Shown piece after piece: positions 38,856 through 48,864 of a stretch of DNA of 64,000 bases. Source of the DNA: Aerolutibacter ruishenii (GTDB lineage: Bacteria > Pseudomonadota > Gammaproteobacteria > Xanthomonadales > Xanthomonadaceae); contig NZ_VLKP01000009.1 of the NCBI RefSeq assembly GCF_007830115.1, positions 42,272 to 106,271 on the forward strand. Direction: 5' to 3'. The notes below the pieces were generated by a model. That model had not been told where the DNA came from, made no database searches, and saw only the letters and a list, made by a program, of their open reading frames with translations. A program made the translations under genes and the position numbers. Within the stretch, counting starts at the first letter, position 1. Every line of letters starts with the position of its first letter.

Positions 38856-41746
38856 TGCTGATGCATGATGTTTGGCAATACAGCATCGTTCATAACAGTG
38901 TCTGCAAGGTCATCCAAGAACAGACCTTGTGGGGGCAGACGGTTTGCCGTGTCTGGTTGCCGAACCAGGACGCGGTGGTGCGCGTGCCCCGCTCCGCCTT
39001 GCGGCCGCTGAGTGCCGACTTGCAGCCGGAGATCGAGGCCGGACGCATTGCCTATGTGGCCGCCGCAGCCAAGGTAGCTGAGGTGCTCGAAGGTTCCACC
39101 AGCGCCACCGAGGGCCATGTATTGCTGGCTCCCATGGAGTCCAACGTCATTCCGCTGCCGCACCAGATCCACGCCTTGTCCCGGGCCATCTCCGGTGACC
39201 GCGTGCGCTACCTGCTGGCCGACGAGGTGGGTCTCGGCAAGACCATCGAGGCCGGGCTGGTCATGCGCGAGCTCAAACTGCGCGGACTGGTGCGTCGGAC
39301 ATTGGTCGTCTCGCCGAAGGGAATCGCCACCCAGTGGGTGGCGGAAATGCAGACCCACTTCAACGAGCAGTTCCAGCTCGTGCTGGGCGACGACATCGGC
39401 ACATTGCAACGCCTGGCTCCAGGGGCGGATCACCGGAGCTCAGCCTGGTCGATGTTCGATCAGGTCATCGTCTCGCTCGACTCCGTCAAGCCCATGGACA
39501 AGCGGCGCGGCTGGACCGCCGAGCGCGTCGCCGAATACAACCGCAGCCGGTTCGAGGATCTGATTACCGCCGGTTGGGATCTGTTGATCGTGGACGAAGC
39601 GCATCGGCTGGGCGGCAGTACCGACCAGGTCGCCCGCTACAAGCTCGGCAAGGGGCTGGCGGAAGCCGCGCCCTATGTGTTGCTCCTTTCGGCTACACCC
39701 CACCAGGGGAAGACTGATGCCTTCCATCGGCTGATGAACCTGCTGGATGACGATGCCTTTCCGGATATGGACAGCGTCTCCCGTGACCGGGTGGCTCCGT
39801 ATGTCATCCGTACCGAGAAGCGCAAGGCCATCGATGCCGACGGCAAGCCGCTCTTCAAACCCCGGCGCACGCAGATGGCCCCGGTGGCCTGGGAGAGCCG
39901 TCATCACCTTCAGCAGCTCCTTTATGAAGCGGTGACCGACTATGTGCGCGAGGGCTACAACCAGGCCCTGCGCGAGAAGAAGCGCCATATCGGCTTCCTG
40001 ATGATCCTGATGCAGCGCCTGGTGGTTTCCAGCACCCGGGCGATCCGCACTACGCTGGAACGGCGGCTCGCGGCGCTAAAGGAAGGCGAACAGCAAGCCA
40101 GCCTGCGCCTGGCGGAGCTGGAAAACGGCGCGGATGGTTCGGAAAACTTCGACGAGCTGTACGACATGGACGGCCAGGAGCTGCTCGATGAGCTGCTGAA
40201 ATCCCATGTCTCGGCTCTTCAGAGCGAAGGCAGCCATGTGGAGACCCTGCTGGATGCGGCGGTTCGCTGCGAACAGGCTGGACCGGACGCCAAGGCCGAG
40301 GCGTTGATCGAGTGGGTCTACGAACTGCAGGCCGAGGAAAACGAGCCGGACCTGAAGGTGTTGATCTTCACCGAGTTCGTGCCGACCCAGCAGATGCTGA
40401 AGGAGTTTCTGGAAGCTCGGGGCATATCGGTCGTCACCCTGAACGGCTCCATGGATATGGAGGAACGCAAGCAGGCCCAGGACGCCTTCCGCAAATCGCA
40501 CCGCGTGCTGGTTTCCACCGATGCGGGTGGTGAGGGCCTGAACCTGCAGTTCGCCCATGTCATCATCAACTACGACATCCCCTGGAACCCAATGCGGCTG
40601 GAACAGCGAATCGGCCGTGTGGACCGTATCGGCCAGCCCAAGAAAGTGCGGGCAATCAATTTCGTGTTCGAGGATTCGGTCGAGTTCCGGGTCCGCGAAG
40701 TGCTGGAGCAGAAGCTCTCGGTGATCTTCGACGAGTTCGGCATCGACAAGACCGGCGACGTACTTGACTCCGCCCAGGCCGGTGAGATGTTCGAGGATGT
40801 GTTCGCCTCGGCCATTCTCAATCCTGACGGCATCGAAACCTCCGTCGATCACACGGTGGCCCGGCTTCGTGATGAGATTCAGCAGGTGCGCGAGGCCTCC
40901 GCCATCTATGGCATTTCAGAAGAACCGGATGTGCAGGCGGCTGAGCGTCTGCGTTCCCATCCGCTGCCCCATTGGGTGGAGCGGATGACGGTGGGCTATC
41001 TCAATTCTCACGGCGGCGCGGCCAGCCGCAAGCGCTCCTGGTGGGAACTGAATTGGCCGGACGGCCAGGAACATCGCAAGGCCGTGTTCAACGCCCGGGA
41101 AGCGGACCGCCTGGCCGATGCAACCTTGCTCAATCTTGAAAACAGCCGTGTCCGTGGACTGGCCTTGAACCTTCCGCAAATCGCGGCAGGTCAGCCATTG
41201 CCTTGCGCAACTGTGAGCGGACTGCCAGCCAGCATCTCCGGACTCTGGGGGCTCTTTGAGATCCGCCTTCAGGCCGGAATGCACCAGAAGACACAACTCC
41301 TGCGCATCCCCATGGTGCGGCGGGGCTATGTCAGCGTGTTCTTGAGCGAGGAAGGCAAACTGTTTCTGCCCACGGCCCGGCATATCTGGGATGCGCTACA
41401 GACAGCGGAAGCCGAAGTGCAAGCCACCCTCGGGCAGGATGAATCCATCACCGCGCATGAGCGTTTGCAGATTGCTGCCGAACAGGCCGGACAGGAGCTG
41501 TTCGACGCCCTGCAGCAAGCGCACCTCGCTTCGGTGAACCGGGAAGAGGAACGTGGCATGGTCGCCTTTACCTCACGGCGGAAGGCCATCGAGCGGGTGG
41601 GGCTGCCCGAAGTGCGCCAGTACCGTCTGGCTCGCTGTGATGCCGAGGAAACTGAGTGGCGGCATGAATTGCAATCAGCGCGGCAGATCGTACCGGAAAT
41701 CCGGTCGTTGCTGATGCTGCGGATCATCAAGGGAAGCGCTCAATGA
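38852..41746 (+). CDS. brxHII: BREX-3 SNF2-type helicase BrxHII
   Basis: A 964-residue SF2 helicase or translocase. Motif I is ADEVGLGKTIEAG (about 123), motif II IVDEAHRLGG (about 247), motif III LLLSATPHQGK, and motifs V/VI STDAGGEGLNLQ and EQRIGRVDRIGQ (about 588). This is the SNF2/DISARM DrmD-like layout of BrxHII. ATG 38852 overlaps the previous stop; further ATGs at 38855 and 38861 are in frame. It overlaps pglZ (ATGA). BrxHII replaces the Lon protease and BrxB combination of BREX type 1. Confidence 0.9.
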   Translation: MMLMHDVWQYSIVHNSVCKVIQEQTLWGQTVCRVWLPNQDAVVRVPRSALRPLSADLQPEIEAGRIAYVAAAAKVAEVLEGSTSATEGHVLLAPMESNVIPLPHQIHALSRAISGDRVRYLLADEVGLGKTIEAGLVMRELKLRGLVRRTLVVSPKGIATQWVAEMQTHFNEQFQLVLGDDIGTLQRLAPGADHRSSAWSMFDQVIVSLDSVKPMDKRRGWTAERVAEYNRSRFEDLITAGWDLLIVDEAHRLGGSTDQVARYKLGKGLAEAAPYVLLLSATPHQGKTDAFHRLMNLLDDDAFPDMDSVSRDRVAPYVIRTEKRKAIDADGKPLFKPRRTQMAPVAWESRHHLQQLLYEAVTDYVREGYNQALREKKRHIGFLMILMQRLVVSSTRAIRTTLERRLAALKEGEQQASLRLAELENGADGSENFDELYDMDGQELLDELLKSHVSALQSEGSHVETLLDAAVRCEQAGPDAKAEALIEWVYELQAEENEPDLKVLIFTEFVPTQQMLKEFLEARGISVVTLNGSMDMEERKQAQDAFRKSHRVLVSTDAGGEGLNLQFAHVIINYDIPWNPMRLEQRIGRVDRIGQPKKVRAINFVFEDSVEFRVREVLEQKLSVIFDEFGIDKTGDVLDSAQAGEMFEDVFASAILNPDGIETSVDHTVARLRDEIQQVREASAIYGISEEPDVQAAERLRSHPLPHWVERMTVGYLNSHGGAASRKRSWWELNWPDGQEHRKAVFNAREADRLADATLLNLENSRVRGLALNLPQIAAGQPLPCATVSGLPASISGLWGLFEIRLQAGMHQKTQLLRIPMVRRGYVSVFLSEEGKLFLPTARHIWDALQTAEAEVQATLGQDESITAHERLQIAAEQAGQELFDALQQAHLASVNREEERGMVAFTSRRKAIERVGLPEVRQYRLARCDAEETEWRHELQSARQIVPEIRSLLMLRIIKGSAQ

Positions 41747-43737
41747 GTAGTTGGAGAGACGCCATCCTGAACGATTTTGTACCCAACGTCAGCAAGCTGA
41801 CCCTGGTCGCGGACCCGGATTGTCTGCTGACCGAGGAGAAGCTGGCATTGGAGCTTCGCGGGCGCGGGTTCGACCTGATCGAGTTCAGTGACCCGGTCGA
41901 ATTCAGATACGCCTATGAGTCAAAGTACCGTTCGATCTGGGACCGGGGTGAGCACACCGATCTGGTGGTAGTCCTCCGCTTGCAGGATGCGGAGCTGGAA
42001 TCCTTGCCTTACGACCTACTCCAGGCGGGCCGCAAGCTTTCATTCAACTTGGGGGATCTCTTTCCCAACCTGAGCTATCCGGTCATTGAAAAGCTCGACA
42101 GGAGCTTGCTGGATTCGCTTTTTGAGGCCCAGCGCAAGTCGCCGCCGGATCGCATGGGCGACAACGCCACCAAGGATTTCATTCTCCGTCATGTGTTCGG
42201 CATTGCAGCGGAACTAATTGGGGGCGAGGTGGAGCTGCTTCGCGCATTGCTGCGCCTGCACTATGGGAAGCTACAGATCCCGCTGATGCTGGCTGAGCGG
42301 CTTATCCAGGTTCTCAAAGGGCATGATGGATTCAAGGCTTGGCCGCTCTCTGAAATCGTTCCGGACGATGAGGCGTTCTTCGCCTTTTTGCAGGAACGCT
42401 GGCCGCTATTTCTTTCCAGGCTCGGCAGCGCTCATCAGGTACGGGAGGATTCGCCGGAATACGGCCTCAAGTATCCCGGCCCTGATCGCCTGCCGTTCGA
42501 CCATCAGGACATCAAGGTCTACATCGACAACCTGTTCCTGGAGGGGAAACTCACCCCTGTCGAGGCCAAAGGCATTGAAGTGGATGCCGGGTCCTGGGTT
42601 CGTAGCGGCATCGCCACGTCCGGCGTGGACGATGACGATCTACGGATCTCTCGCTTGTTTGGCCTTGTCGAGAAGGAGCTGCCCACTGCGGAAGCGCGTT
42701 ACTCTGATTGGACCGCTTTCGCGCTGAAATGGGCCGAGCTCTCTTCGCTGGTTCATTGTGGCAACAGCACCGAGCATCAGACCCGACTCAAGGAAATCGG
42801 CGATGCACTGAACACGACCTTTGCCGGTTGGCTGGCGGACCACTACTCCAGTCTGATCAACTTACCGCCGACCAATCCGGCCATGCTCCACCATGTGCCG
42901 CGCCGCCTGGCTCGGGACATCGAGGACTCCGGTAGCAGCCGGGCCGCGCTGATCGTGGTTGATGGTCTGGCCCTGGACCAGTGGGTGACCATTCGCCAGC
43001 TACTGCAAAAGCAGGATGCCAATCTGGTCATGCGCGAATCCGCGACCTTCGCCTGGATTCCGACGCTGACCTCGGTATCGCGGCAATCGATCTTCTCGGG
43101 CAAGCCGCCGCTCTATTTCCCGTCATCCATCAACTCGACCAACAGCGAAGAGAAACTCTGGAAGCAGTTCTGGGAAGGCCATGGCCTGTCTCGGCTGGAT
43201 GTCGCCTACCAGCGCGGCCTTGGCGACGGCGATGCTGCGGGCGTCCTCGACTCCGCAATCCATCCCGGAAAGACCAAGGTGGTTGGGCTGGTCGTGGACA
43301 AGGTGGACAAGATCATGCACGGCATGCAACTCGGCTCGGCCGGGATGCACAACCAGATCAAGCAGTGGTGCCATGCAGGGTTTCTTTCCGCGATGGTCGG
43401 CCAACTGCTGGATTACGGCTATGAGGTCTGGCTGACGGCCGATCACGGCAACATTCAATGCGAAGGCAAAGGCCGCCCATCTGAGGGTGTGATTGCCGAG
43501 ACTCGCGGCGAGCGGGTTCGTGTCTATCCCACGCCGGAACTCCGCGCTCAGGTGGCCGGGGCCTTCCCGTTTGCCCACGAGTGGCAGCCGGTCGGGTTGC
43601 CCGCAGATTATTTCCCTCTGGTAGCCGGTGGCCGCGACGCATTCGTGAATCCGGGAGATGCCATCGTAGGTCACGGCGGTGTAGCCATCGAAGAAGTCAT
43701 CGTGCCCCTTGTGAAGTTTGAAAGGAGAACACGGTGA
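41743..43737 (+). CDS. pglZ: BREX-3 alkaline-phosphatase-fold protein PglZ
   Basis: The 664-residue signature protein of BREX systems. The alkaline phosphatase superfamily metal sites are visible: ALIVVDGLALDQW (about residue 405), AWIPTLTSVSRQSIFSG (Thr nucleophile region, about 440), and WLTADHGN (about 564) with GHGG near the C-terminus. PglZ is required for BREX defence, although its substrate is not known. It is coupled to brxHII upstream and brxA downstream. Confidence 0.92.
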   Translation: MSSWRDAILNDFVPNVSKLTLVADPDCLLTEEKLALELRGRGFDLIEFSDPVEFRYAYESKYRSIWDRGEHTDLVVVLRLQDAELESLPYDLLQAGRKLSFNLGDLFPNLSYPVIEKLDRSLLDSLFEAQRKSPPDRMGDNATKDFILRHVFGIAAELIGGEVELLRALLRLHYGKLQIPLMLAERLIQVLKGHDGFKAWPLSEIVPDDEAFFAFLQERWPLFLSRLGSAHQVREDSPEYGLKYPGPDRLPFDHQDIKVYIDNLFLEGKLTPVEAKGIEVDAGSWVRSGIATSGVDDDDLRISRLFGLVEKELPTAEARYSDWTAFALKWAELSSLVHCGNSTEHQTRLKEIGDALNTTFAGWLADHYSSLINLPPTNPAMLHHVPRRLARDIEDSGSSRAALIVVDGLALDQWVTIRQLLQKQDANLVMRESATFAWIPTLTSVSRQSIFSGKPPLYFPSSINSTNSEEKLWKQFWEGHGLSRLDVAYQRGLGDGDAAGVLDSAIHPGKTKVVGLVVDKVDKIMHGMQLGSAGMHNQIKQWCHAGFLSAMVGQLLDYGYEVWLTADHGNIQCEGKGRPSEGVIAETRGERVRVYPTPELRAQVAGAFPFAHEWQPVGLPADYFPLVAGGRDAFVNPGDAIVGHGGVAIEEVIVPLVKFERRTR

Positions 43738-44531
43738 TGGGCAAAAGACATGAAGCCATTGGCATCAAGCAGGCGATCCGTTTCGAGTGGATGCAGAAGG
43801 CAGCCAATCTGCTGCTGGCAGGCCTCGACGCCAAAACCATCCGCCAGGAGCTGCATGAGTTCCTCGTGGACAGAAAAGGCAACGGCTCAGAGCGCGAACG
43901 AAGCGATCAGACCCGGACCTTCGTGGTCAACAACTTGATGAAGATCTGGGTCTCTCCTGACCCCGAGTTGATCCCGTTCCGGGATGCCTCGCTGGCGCTT
44001 CTGCGGGAAAACCCGGCCATGGCTCTGGCGGTCCACTGGGGGATGATCTCGGCGGTGTATCCGTTCTGGTTCAATGTGGCCCGCCAGACCGGCCGTTTGC
44101 TGGCCTTGCAGGATCAGGTGACCCAGACCCAGATCATCAACCGCCTGAAGGAACAGTACGGCGACCGGCAAACCGTCAGCCGCTATGCCCGGTTCGTCAT
44201 CCGCTCCTTTGTCGCCTGGGGAGCCCTGAAGGATTCCGAGACCAAAGGCTGCTATGAGAAAGCCGCTCCGGTGAGCATTGCCGAGCCAAACCTGGCCATC
44301 CTGATGTTTGAATCCGCACTCCTGGCCACACCGGAGGCCAAGGGCGCATTGGGTCTGCTCCTGAACAACCCGGCATTCTTCCCATTCCAGCTCCCCGTGA
44401 TGACCGGTGACTTTGTATCCCAACGCAGCGAGCGTATCGACGTGGTTCGCTATGGACTGGACGATGAGCTGTTGAAGTTGAAGGATCAGCAAAATTGTAC
44501 ATACAGTAAAAACTACTGCCGAGCAGATTAA
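43737..44531 (+). CDS. brxA: BREX protein BrxA (DUF1819)
   Basis: A 264-residue helical protein, the last standard gene of BREX-3. Key stretches are LLLAGLDAKTIRQELHEFL, WVSPDPELIPFRDASLALL and RYARFVIRSFVAWGAL, in line with the DUF1819 BrxA winged-helix pair. ATG 43737 overlaps the pglZ stop (TGATG); a GTG at 43734 is also in frame. A short stem GGGTTC-TTTC-GAACCC lies just after the stop but lacks a T tract. Confidence 0.8.
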   Translation: MGKRHEAIGIKQAIRFEWMQKAANLLLAGLDAKTIRQELHEFLVDRKGNGSERERSDQTRTFVVNNLMKIWVSPDPELIPFRDASLALLRENPAMALAVHWGMISAVYPFWFNVARQTGRLLALQDQVTQTQIINRLKEQYGDRQTVSRYARFVIRSFVAWGALKDSETKGCYEKAAPVSIAEPNLAILMFESALLATPEAKGALGLLLNNPAFFPFQLPVMTGDFVSQRSERIDVVRYGLDDELLKLKDQQNCTYSKNYCRAD

Positions 44532-44566
44532 ACAGCCGGGTTCTTTCGAACCCAGTGAGGGGGTCC

Positions 44567-45952
44567 ATGCATCAGCAGACGCAGCCAGCACCAAGAGAGC
44601 ATCATTTCTACGTTGCGATTGCCAAGTTCCTTTTTCACCATCCGGAGCACGGCGTTGTATCAGTGCAGGACCCGATCAAGGTCAAGGACGCAGAGCGGTA
44701 GGGGCTCAGCCCCCTCATACTCTATGGATTGACCGTTGCCGGGTTGCCCATTCGGTGGATGACCTTTACCCCAGCCGATCAGCCCAGGGCCTTCCGGGAT
44801 GTTCTTTTGGATGCGTGGCGTAACGCCAAGGGCTTGCGTGGCCGACCGGACATTCTGCGGATCAATCGCCACCTCGCGACGGCCAGCCCTGAACTGGTAG
44901 GGGAAATGGCAAGAATCGGAGTCCAGGTCGAGGTCGCTGATGCCAAGGAGAAATCCCTTCCAGCGTCTCTGCGCTCGGCCCAGGACTCCAGCCGGTGTCT
45001 GCTGAGGAAGCACGACGGAAAAGACCGATCTCTTACCGGGTCCATCCAGGCCCTTTGCCGGGACGCTCAGAATGACCACGATTTTCGTATCAGGGATGGT
45101 CACAGAGGCGTGAACAGCCGCGAGGTCGTGGTCAGAATCCAGCAGTGGCTGGCCTTACCGGCGCAAGTACCGGTGCCAACAATGACAGGTGGGCTCGACT
45201 GGGAACCCGGTCCATGGATGTCGTCCTGGGAGACCTCTCTGCCGCCCGATCAGCCCCGTTATTTCAACCTCGACGGGTTCGATGGCAGGACTTGGCTGGT
45301 GACAGGTGAGAAGGCACCGGACGGCATCGTTGAGGATGATGATTTCTGGGCCGACAGTGACTATGACAACGCAGCCGAAATCGCCAAGAACCTCGTGGCG
45401 TGCTGGCCCAATTCGCCTGCAGACGTTGCCAAGTGTGCAGGGATCACCCTGCGGGAACTTCAATGGTTCACCTCGGGAAAGGCTCCCCTGGGCCGACATG
45501 CACGCTTTGACCTGGAAGACTTGCTCGGCATCGAATACGACGAACGCATGGGTAGTTATGTAGGGGCCGGGCCTTATGTGCTGGTGGCCCACAAACCCCA
45601 GGCCATCAAGGAGGTCTACGAAGCCATGTCCAAAGGCGGAGACGCACGTCCCTGTGAGATTGTCCCTCGCCAGGGAGCCGCAGACCCAAGCTGGCGATAC
45701 GTGTTGATCAATACGTATGGAGAGCCCCCGAGCATTGTGATGGCACCTCGCGGAGCAAATATCACGGAGCGTCTTCCGGACTTGCTTATGAATTATGACG
45801 GCATCAGGACTGTCGCTCCGGAGTTCTACCGGGATGTCGTTTCTACCTGCGCCCGGGCCTTCCGCGAACCTGCCGTCAACATCCGGGAGATGAAAGACTT
45901 CGTAAAACGCTACGAAACGCACTGGGCAGATTGCGCCTGGCAGCCGGAGTGA
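44567..45952 (+). pseudogene. Unknown gene interrupted by an in-frame TAG
   Basis: A frame starting at ATG 44567, behind a strong GAGGGGG site, encodes MHQQTQPAPREHHFYVAIAK and continues to a TAG at 44699-44701. The same frame then reads on without a break to TGA 45952, giving a 461-codon gene with one amber codon at position 45. Both parts look like protein from one frame. The downstream part could also be read from ATG 44729 (407 aa) but with no good ribosome-binding site. The N-terminal part (GRPDILRINRHLA, VQVEVADAKEKSLPASL) faintly resembles DUF6930/DUF7309-like domains. No family is established. It may be an inactivated accessory gene, a recoded gene or a sequencing error. Confidence 0.6.
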
Positions 45953-45953
45953 T

Positions 45954-46703
45954 CTACAGATACTTCTTGAACGTCGCCGCCGCAATGCATACCGCCACGC
46001 CGAGCAGCACGGCGCTGGGCAGCAGGATCAGCAACGGGTTCACGCTGACCGGCAGTGCCAGGTAAGTCACCCACGGCAGCACGGCCAATGGGATCAGGCT
46101 GGCCCTGGCGCGGTGATAGATGAACCCCGATTCGCGTCCCGCGCCGAAGCGGCGGATGTCCCGGCGTACCAGGCCGTCGACCAATCCGACGAAGGCGGCC
46201 ATCAGGAACAGCGGCAGGGTCAGGCACAGCACCAGCAGCCGCACGAGGAAGACCAGCGTCGTGTAGGCCGCCGCGATCAGGTAGCTCTCCACGTTCACGT
46301 AGACCAAGCCGATGTAGTAGCGGAAGTCCTTGGTCGGGCGATGGCTGCCGGCGCTGGCCTGCGCCGCGGCGTCGCGTATCCAGTCCAGCAGGCCGCTCTT
46401 CACGAACAACCAGTCGTAGCCTTGCTCGACCAGCCGGTGCGCGGTGCGCCCCGGCTCCTGCACCAGCGCGCTGCGCGTGAAATGCGTGGAGAGCTGATCC
46501 AGCTCGTAGTGCAGCATGCCCTGCGCGTGGCGCCAGCCCTGCTCGGGCCAGAAGAAGTGCATGCCGACGCATTCGATCAGGATGCACAGCAGCAGCGCGC
46601 CGCACAGCACGCCGAAGAAGCGGAACGGCAGCGTGACCAGGCCGGCGATCAGCCCCTGCTGTCGTTGCTGCTGGCGCTGGGCAGCGACGGCCGGATCGCT
46701 CAT
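45954..46703 (-). CDS. ICE membrane protein, PFL_4697 family (TIGR03747)
   Basis: A 249-residue protein with four hydrophobic segments: LITLPFRFFGVLCGALLLCILIE-like near residue 30 and others near 130-150, 155-170 and 200-245. TIGR03747 genes lie directly after traD in this family, as here (ATGA overlap with traD). Function is unknown, probably inner-membrane support of the coupling protein. Its stop is one base from the end of the broken unknown gene on the other strand. Confidence 0.82.
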   Translation of the reverse strand: MSDPAVAAQRQQQRQQGLIAGLVTLPFRFFGVLCGALLLCILIECVGMHFFWPEQGWRHAQGMLHYELDQLSTHFTRSALVQEPGRTAHRLVEQGYDWLFVKSGLLDWIRDAAAQASAGSHRPTKDFRYYIGLVYVNVESYLIAAAYTTLVFLVRLLVLCLTLPLFLMAAFVGLVDGLVRRDIRRFGAGRESGFIYHRARASLIPLAVLPWVTYLALPVSVNPLLILLPSAVLLGVAVCIAAATFKKYL

Positions 46704-48856
46704 GCTTCGGCCTCTTCAGCGGCGGCCATCTGCCTGAAGTCGTCCAGCAGGTCGTCGGGCAGCGCCTTGTCCTGCAGGCCGGGGATGCCTTGGTTCTCCC
46801 ACCAGTCTCCTGCCTCGACGTAGTGCTGCCGCATGTAGCCGGCCAGCTCCTGCAGATCCTTCGGCATGGCTTCGTCGGGGTCGGGTGCCGGCAGCGGCAT
46901 GCGGACTTTCCAGAGGTTGCCGCCCTCGATCAGCGCGAAGCACTGCCCCTTCGGTAGCGCCACCACATGCGCGGGCTCGATCAACGGCACGCTGGTCGTG
47001 CTGATGCGGTCCTGCGTGTTGGACGTGAACGCGGTATTGCCGTGCGGGTCGGAGCTGTCGGTGGCGCCGCTCATCAGTGCCGTGGCGTACACCTCGACCT
47101 TGGGCAGTTGTCGCGTCAGCAGCTCGGCGGTGGCGGTCTCGCGCACGCGCAGCATGAACAGGTTGTTGAAGTTGCCGACCACCTGACCGGCCTTGGCACG
47201 ATTGCCGATGCGCGCCTCGATGTCGCTCAAGGTCTGCGTGTAGGCCGTCACCTGCACGCCGGCACCGCCGCCCTTGTTGACCATCGGGATGAACTCGTCG
47301 CCCATGAGTTCATTGAATTCGTCGGCGTGGACGTTGATCGGAATCTTGGCGCCCGCCGCGGCGCCGGGCAGCCCGTCGTCGACGCCGAACTTGTAGATGT
47401 GGCCGGCGACCGAGACCAGATCGCTGAACATCGAGTTGCCCACCGCCGCCGCGACTTCGGCGTCGGACAGCGCATCCAGCCCCACGTAGACCACCGCGCG
47501 TTTGCGGATGACCTGCATCCAGTCGAAGATCGGCCGCGGGTCGGACAGGTCGGAATAGTTCGGTGCGAGCAGTTGCGCAATCTTGCCGGTGGTGAGCTTC
47601 TCCAGCAGCGGCAGCAGCGAAGCGACGATCTTGTCGAAGTAGGTCCGGTCGTAGCGCACGGCGCTGCGCAGGCCGTCGAGCACCGGGTCATAGATGCGCA
47701 CTTGGGACAGGTACTGTTCGAGGGCCACCACGCGCTTCTCGCGCCCGATCATGTTGCGCGGGATGTTCTTCTCGTTCAGCTTCGCTTCGAGCTGGACGAT
47801 GACCTCCCAGGCCTTCGGCTCGTTCTTGGCGAAGTAGTGCTGGGCGTACTCGATGAACAGCGCGTCGATGTTGATGACGTGGCGCTGGATCAGCAGGTAG
47901 TCCGGCCGCTGCCCCAGCTCGACCAGGGCGCGCGCGATGATGTTGACGAAGCGCCAGGCGAATTCGCGGAACGCGGCGCTGTTGCCTTCGCCGGAGAGCT
48001 GCCCGGCGATCCGCGTGGCCACCTCGGAGATCCGCCCGAACCGGCCCACCGCGTTGTAGCGCGCCGAGATGTCCGGCCAGCCCAGATGGAAGACGTAGAA
48101 CTCGCCTTCGCGCCCGGCGCGCTTGGCCTCGACGTACATGCGCTTCAACAGGTCCGCATCGCCCTTGGGGTCGAAGACGATCACCACCTCGTGCTCGCCG
48201 CGGACCTTGCGACGGATGTCCTGGGTGATGAACAGCTCGGCCAGCCGCGTCTTGCCCACGCGCGTGGTGCCCAGCACCAGGGTGTGGCCGACGCGCTCGC
48301 CCAGCGGCAGGGTGACGTCGACCTCGTGCGGCTCGATGCCATGCAGGCGTGGCAGTCCGCCGACCGGCGGCAGTGGTCGCGCCGGGTTGAGCGGGCTGTC
48401 CCAGGCCAACGCGCGCGCCAGCGTCGAGACGGGAAACGGCGCGAACTCAAGCCGCTCCTCCAGCCGCCGGGCGGCCCGGTAGATCGCCGTCGGCTCGACG
48501 TAGCGGCGGAACTCCGGCCGATAGGTCTGCATCAGCCGGTGCGTGTGCCGCTGTTCCCAGCGAAAGCCCTGGCCGACGAACAGCCGTTGCTGACTCACCG
48601 GCACGTCGCGGCTGGTCATCACGTAGCGCGGCAGGCGGCGGATGTTGCGGCGATAGCGCAGGATCGCCCAGGCATCGCGCAGGCGAATCGCGCCGAAGGT
48701 CAGGAAGGCCAGCGCCGAGCCCAGGCCGAGCAGCGGGTTCAGCGCGAGCGACCACGGTGCCACCAGGCACAGAATCGCGGCGCCGGTGCAGACCGCCACG
48801 GTATAAAGCTCCACCGCTGGCCGCAGCAAGACCTCGACCGCATGCGGTTGGGCCAT
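46700..48856 (-). CDS. traD: Type IV coupling protein TraD (SXT/TOL subfamily)
   Basis: A 718-residue coupling ATPase that brings the relaxosome to the channel. Two TM segments near the N-terminus (about 15-60) precede the ATPase domain. Walker A is GTTRVGKTRLAE (about residue 195) and Walker B is VVIVFDPKGDADLL; VHADEFNELMGDEF is the conserved second acidic segment. It stands at the expected place between the TIGR03765 and TIGR03747 genes. Confidence 0.93.
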   Translation of the reverse strand: MAQPHAVEVLLRPAVELYTVAVCTGAAILCLVAPWSLALNPLLGLGSALAFLTFGAIRLRDAWAILRYRRNIRRLPRYVMTSRDVPVSQQRLFVGQGFRWEQRHTHRLMQTYRPEFRRYVEPTAIYRAARRLEERLEFAPFPVSTLARALAWDSPLNPARPLPPVGGLPRLHGIEPHEVDVTLPLGERVGHTLVLGTTRVGKTRLAELFITQDIRRKVRGEHEVVIVFDPKGDADLLKRMYVEAKRAGREGEFYVFHLGWPDISARYNAVGRFGRISEVATRIAGQLSGEGNSAAFREFAWRFVNIIARALVELGQRPDYLLIQRHVINIDALFIEYAQHYFAKNEPKAWEVIVQLEAKLNEKNIPRNMIGREKRVVALEQYLSQVRIYDPVLDGLRSAVRYDRTYFDKIVASLLPLLEKLTTGKIAQLLAPNYSDLSDPRPIFDWMQVIRKRAVVYVGLDALSDAEVAAAVGNSMFSDLVSVAGHIYKFGVDDGLPGAAAGAKIPINVHADEFNELMGDEFIPMVNKGGGAGVQVTAYTQTLSDIEARIGNRAKAGQVVGNFNNLFMLRVRETATAELLTRQLPKVEVYATALMSGATDSSDPHGNTAFTSNTQDRISTTSVPLIEPAHVVALPKGQCFALIEGGNLWKVRMPLPAPDPDEAMPKDLQELAGYMRQHYVEAGDWWENQGIPGLQDKALPDDLLDDFRQMAAAEEAEA

Positions 48857-48864
48857 TTGCGCAC

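Noticed and set aside
44535-44555. Hairpin GGGTTC-TTTC-GAACCC after brxA as terminator
   Set aside because: No T tract follows and another gene starts 15 bp on; it could be chance.
44729-45952. An intact 407-aa gene starting at ATG 44729
   Set aside because: The start lacks a ribosome-binding site, and a good start at 44567 in the same frame is separated only by a TAG; a disrupted longer gene is more likely.
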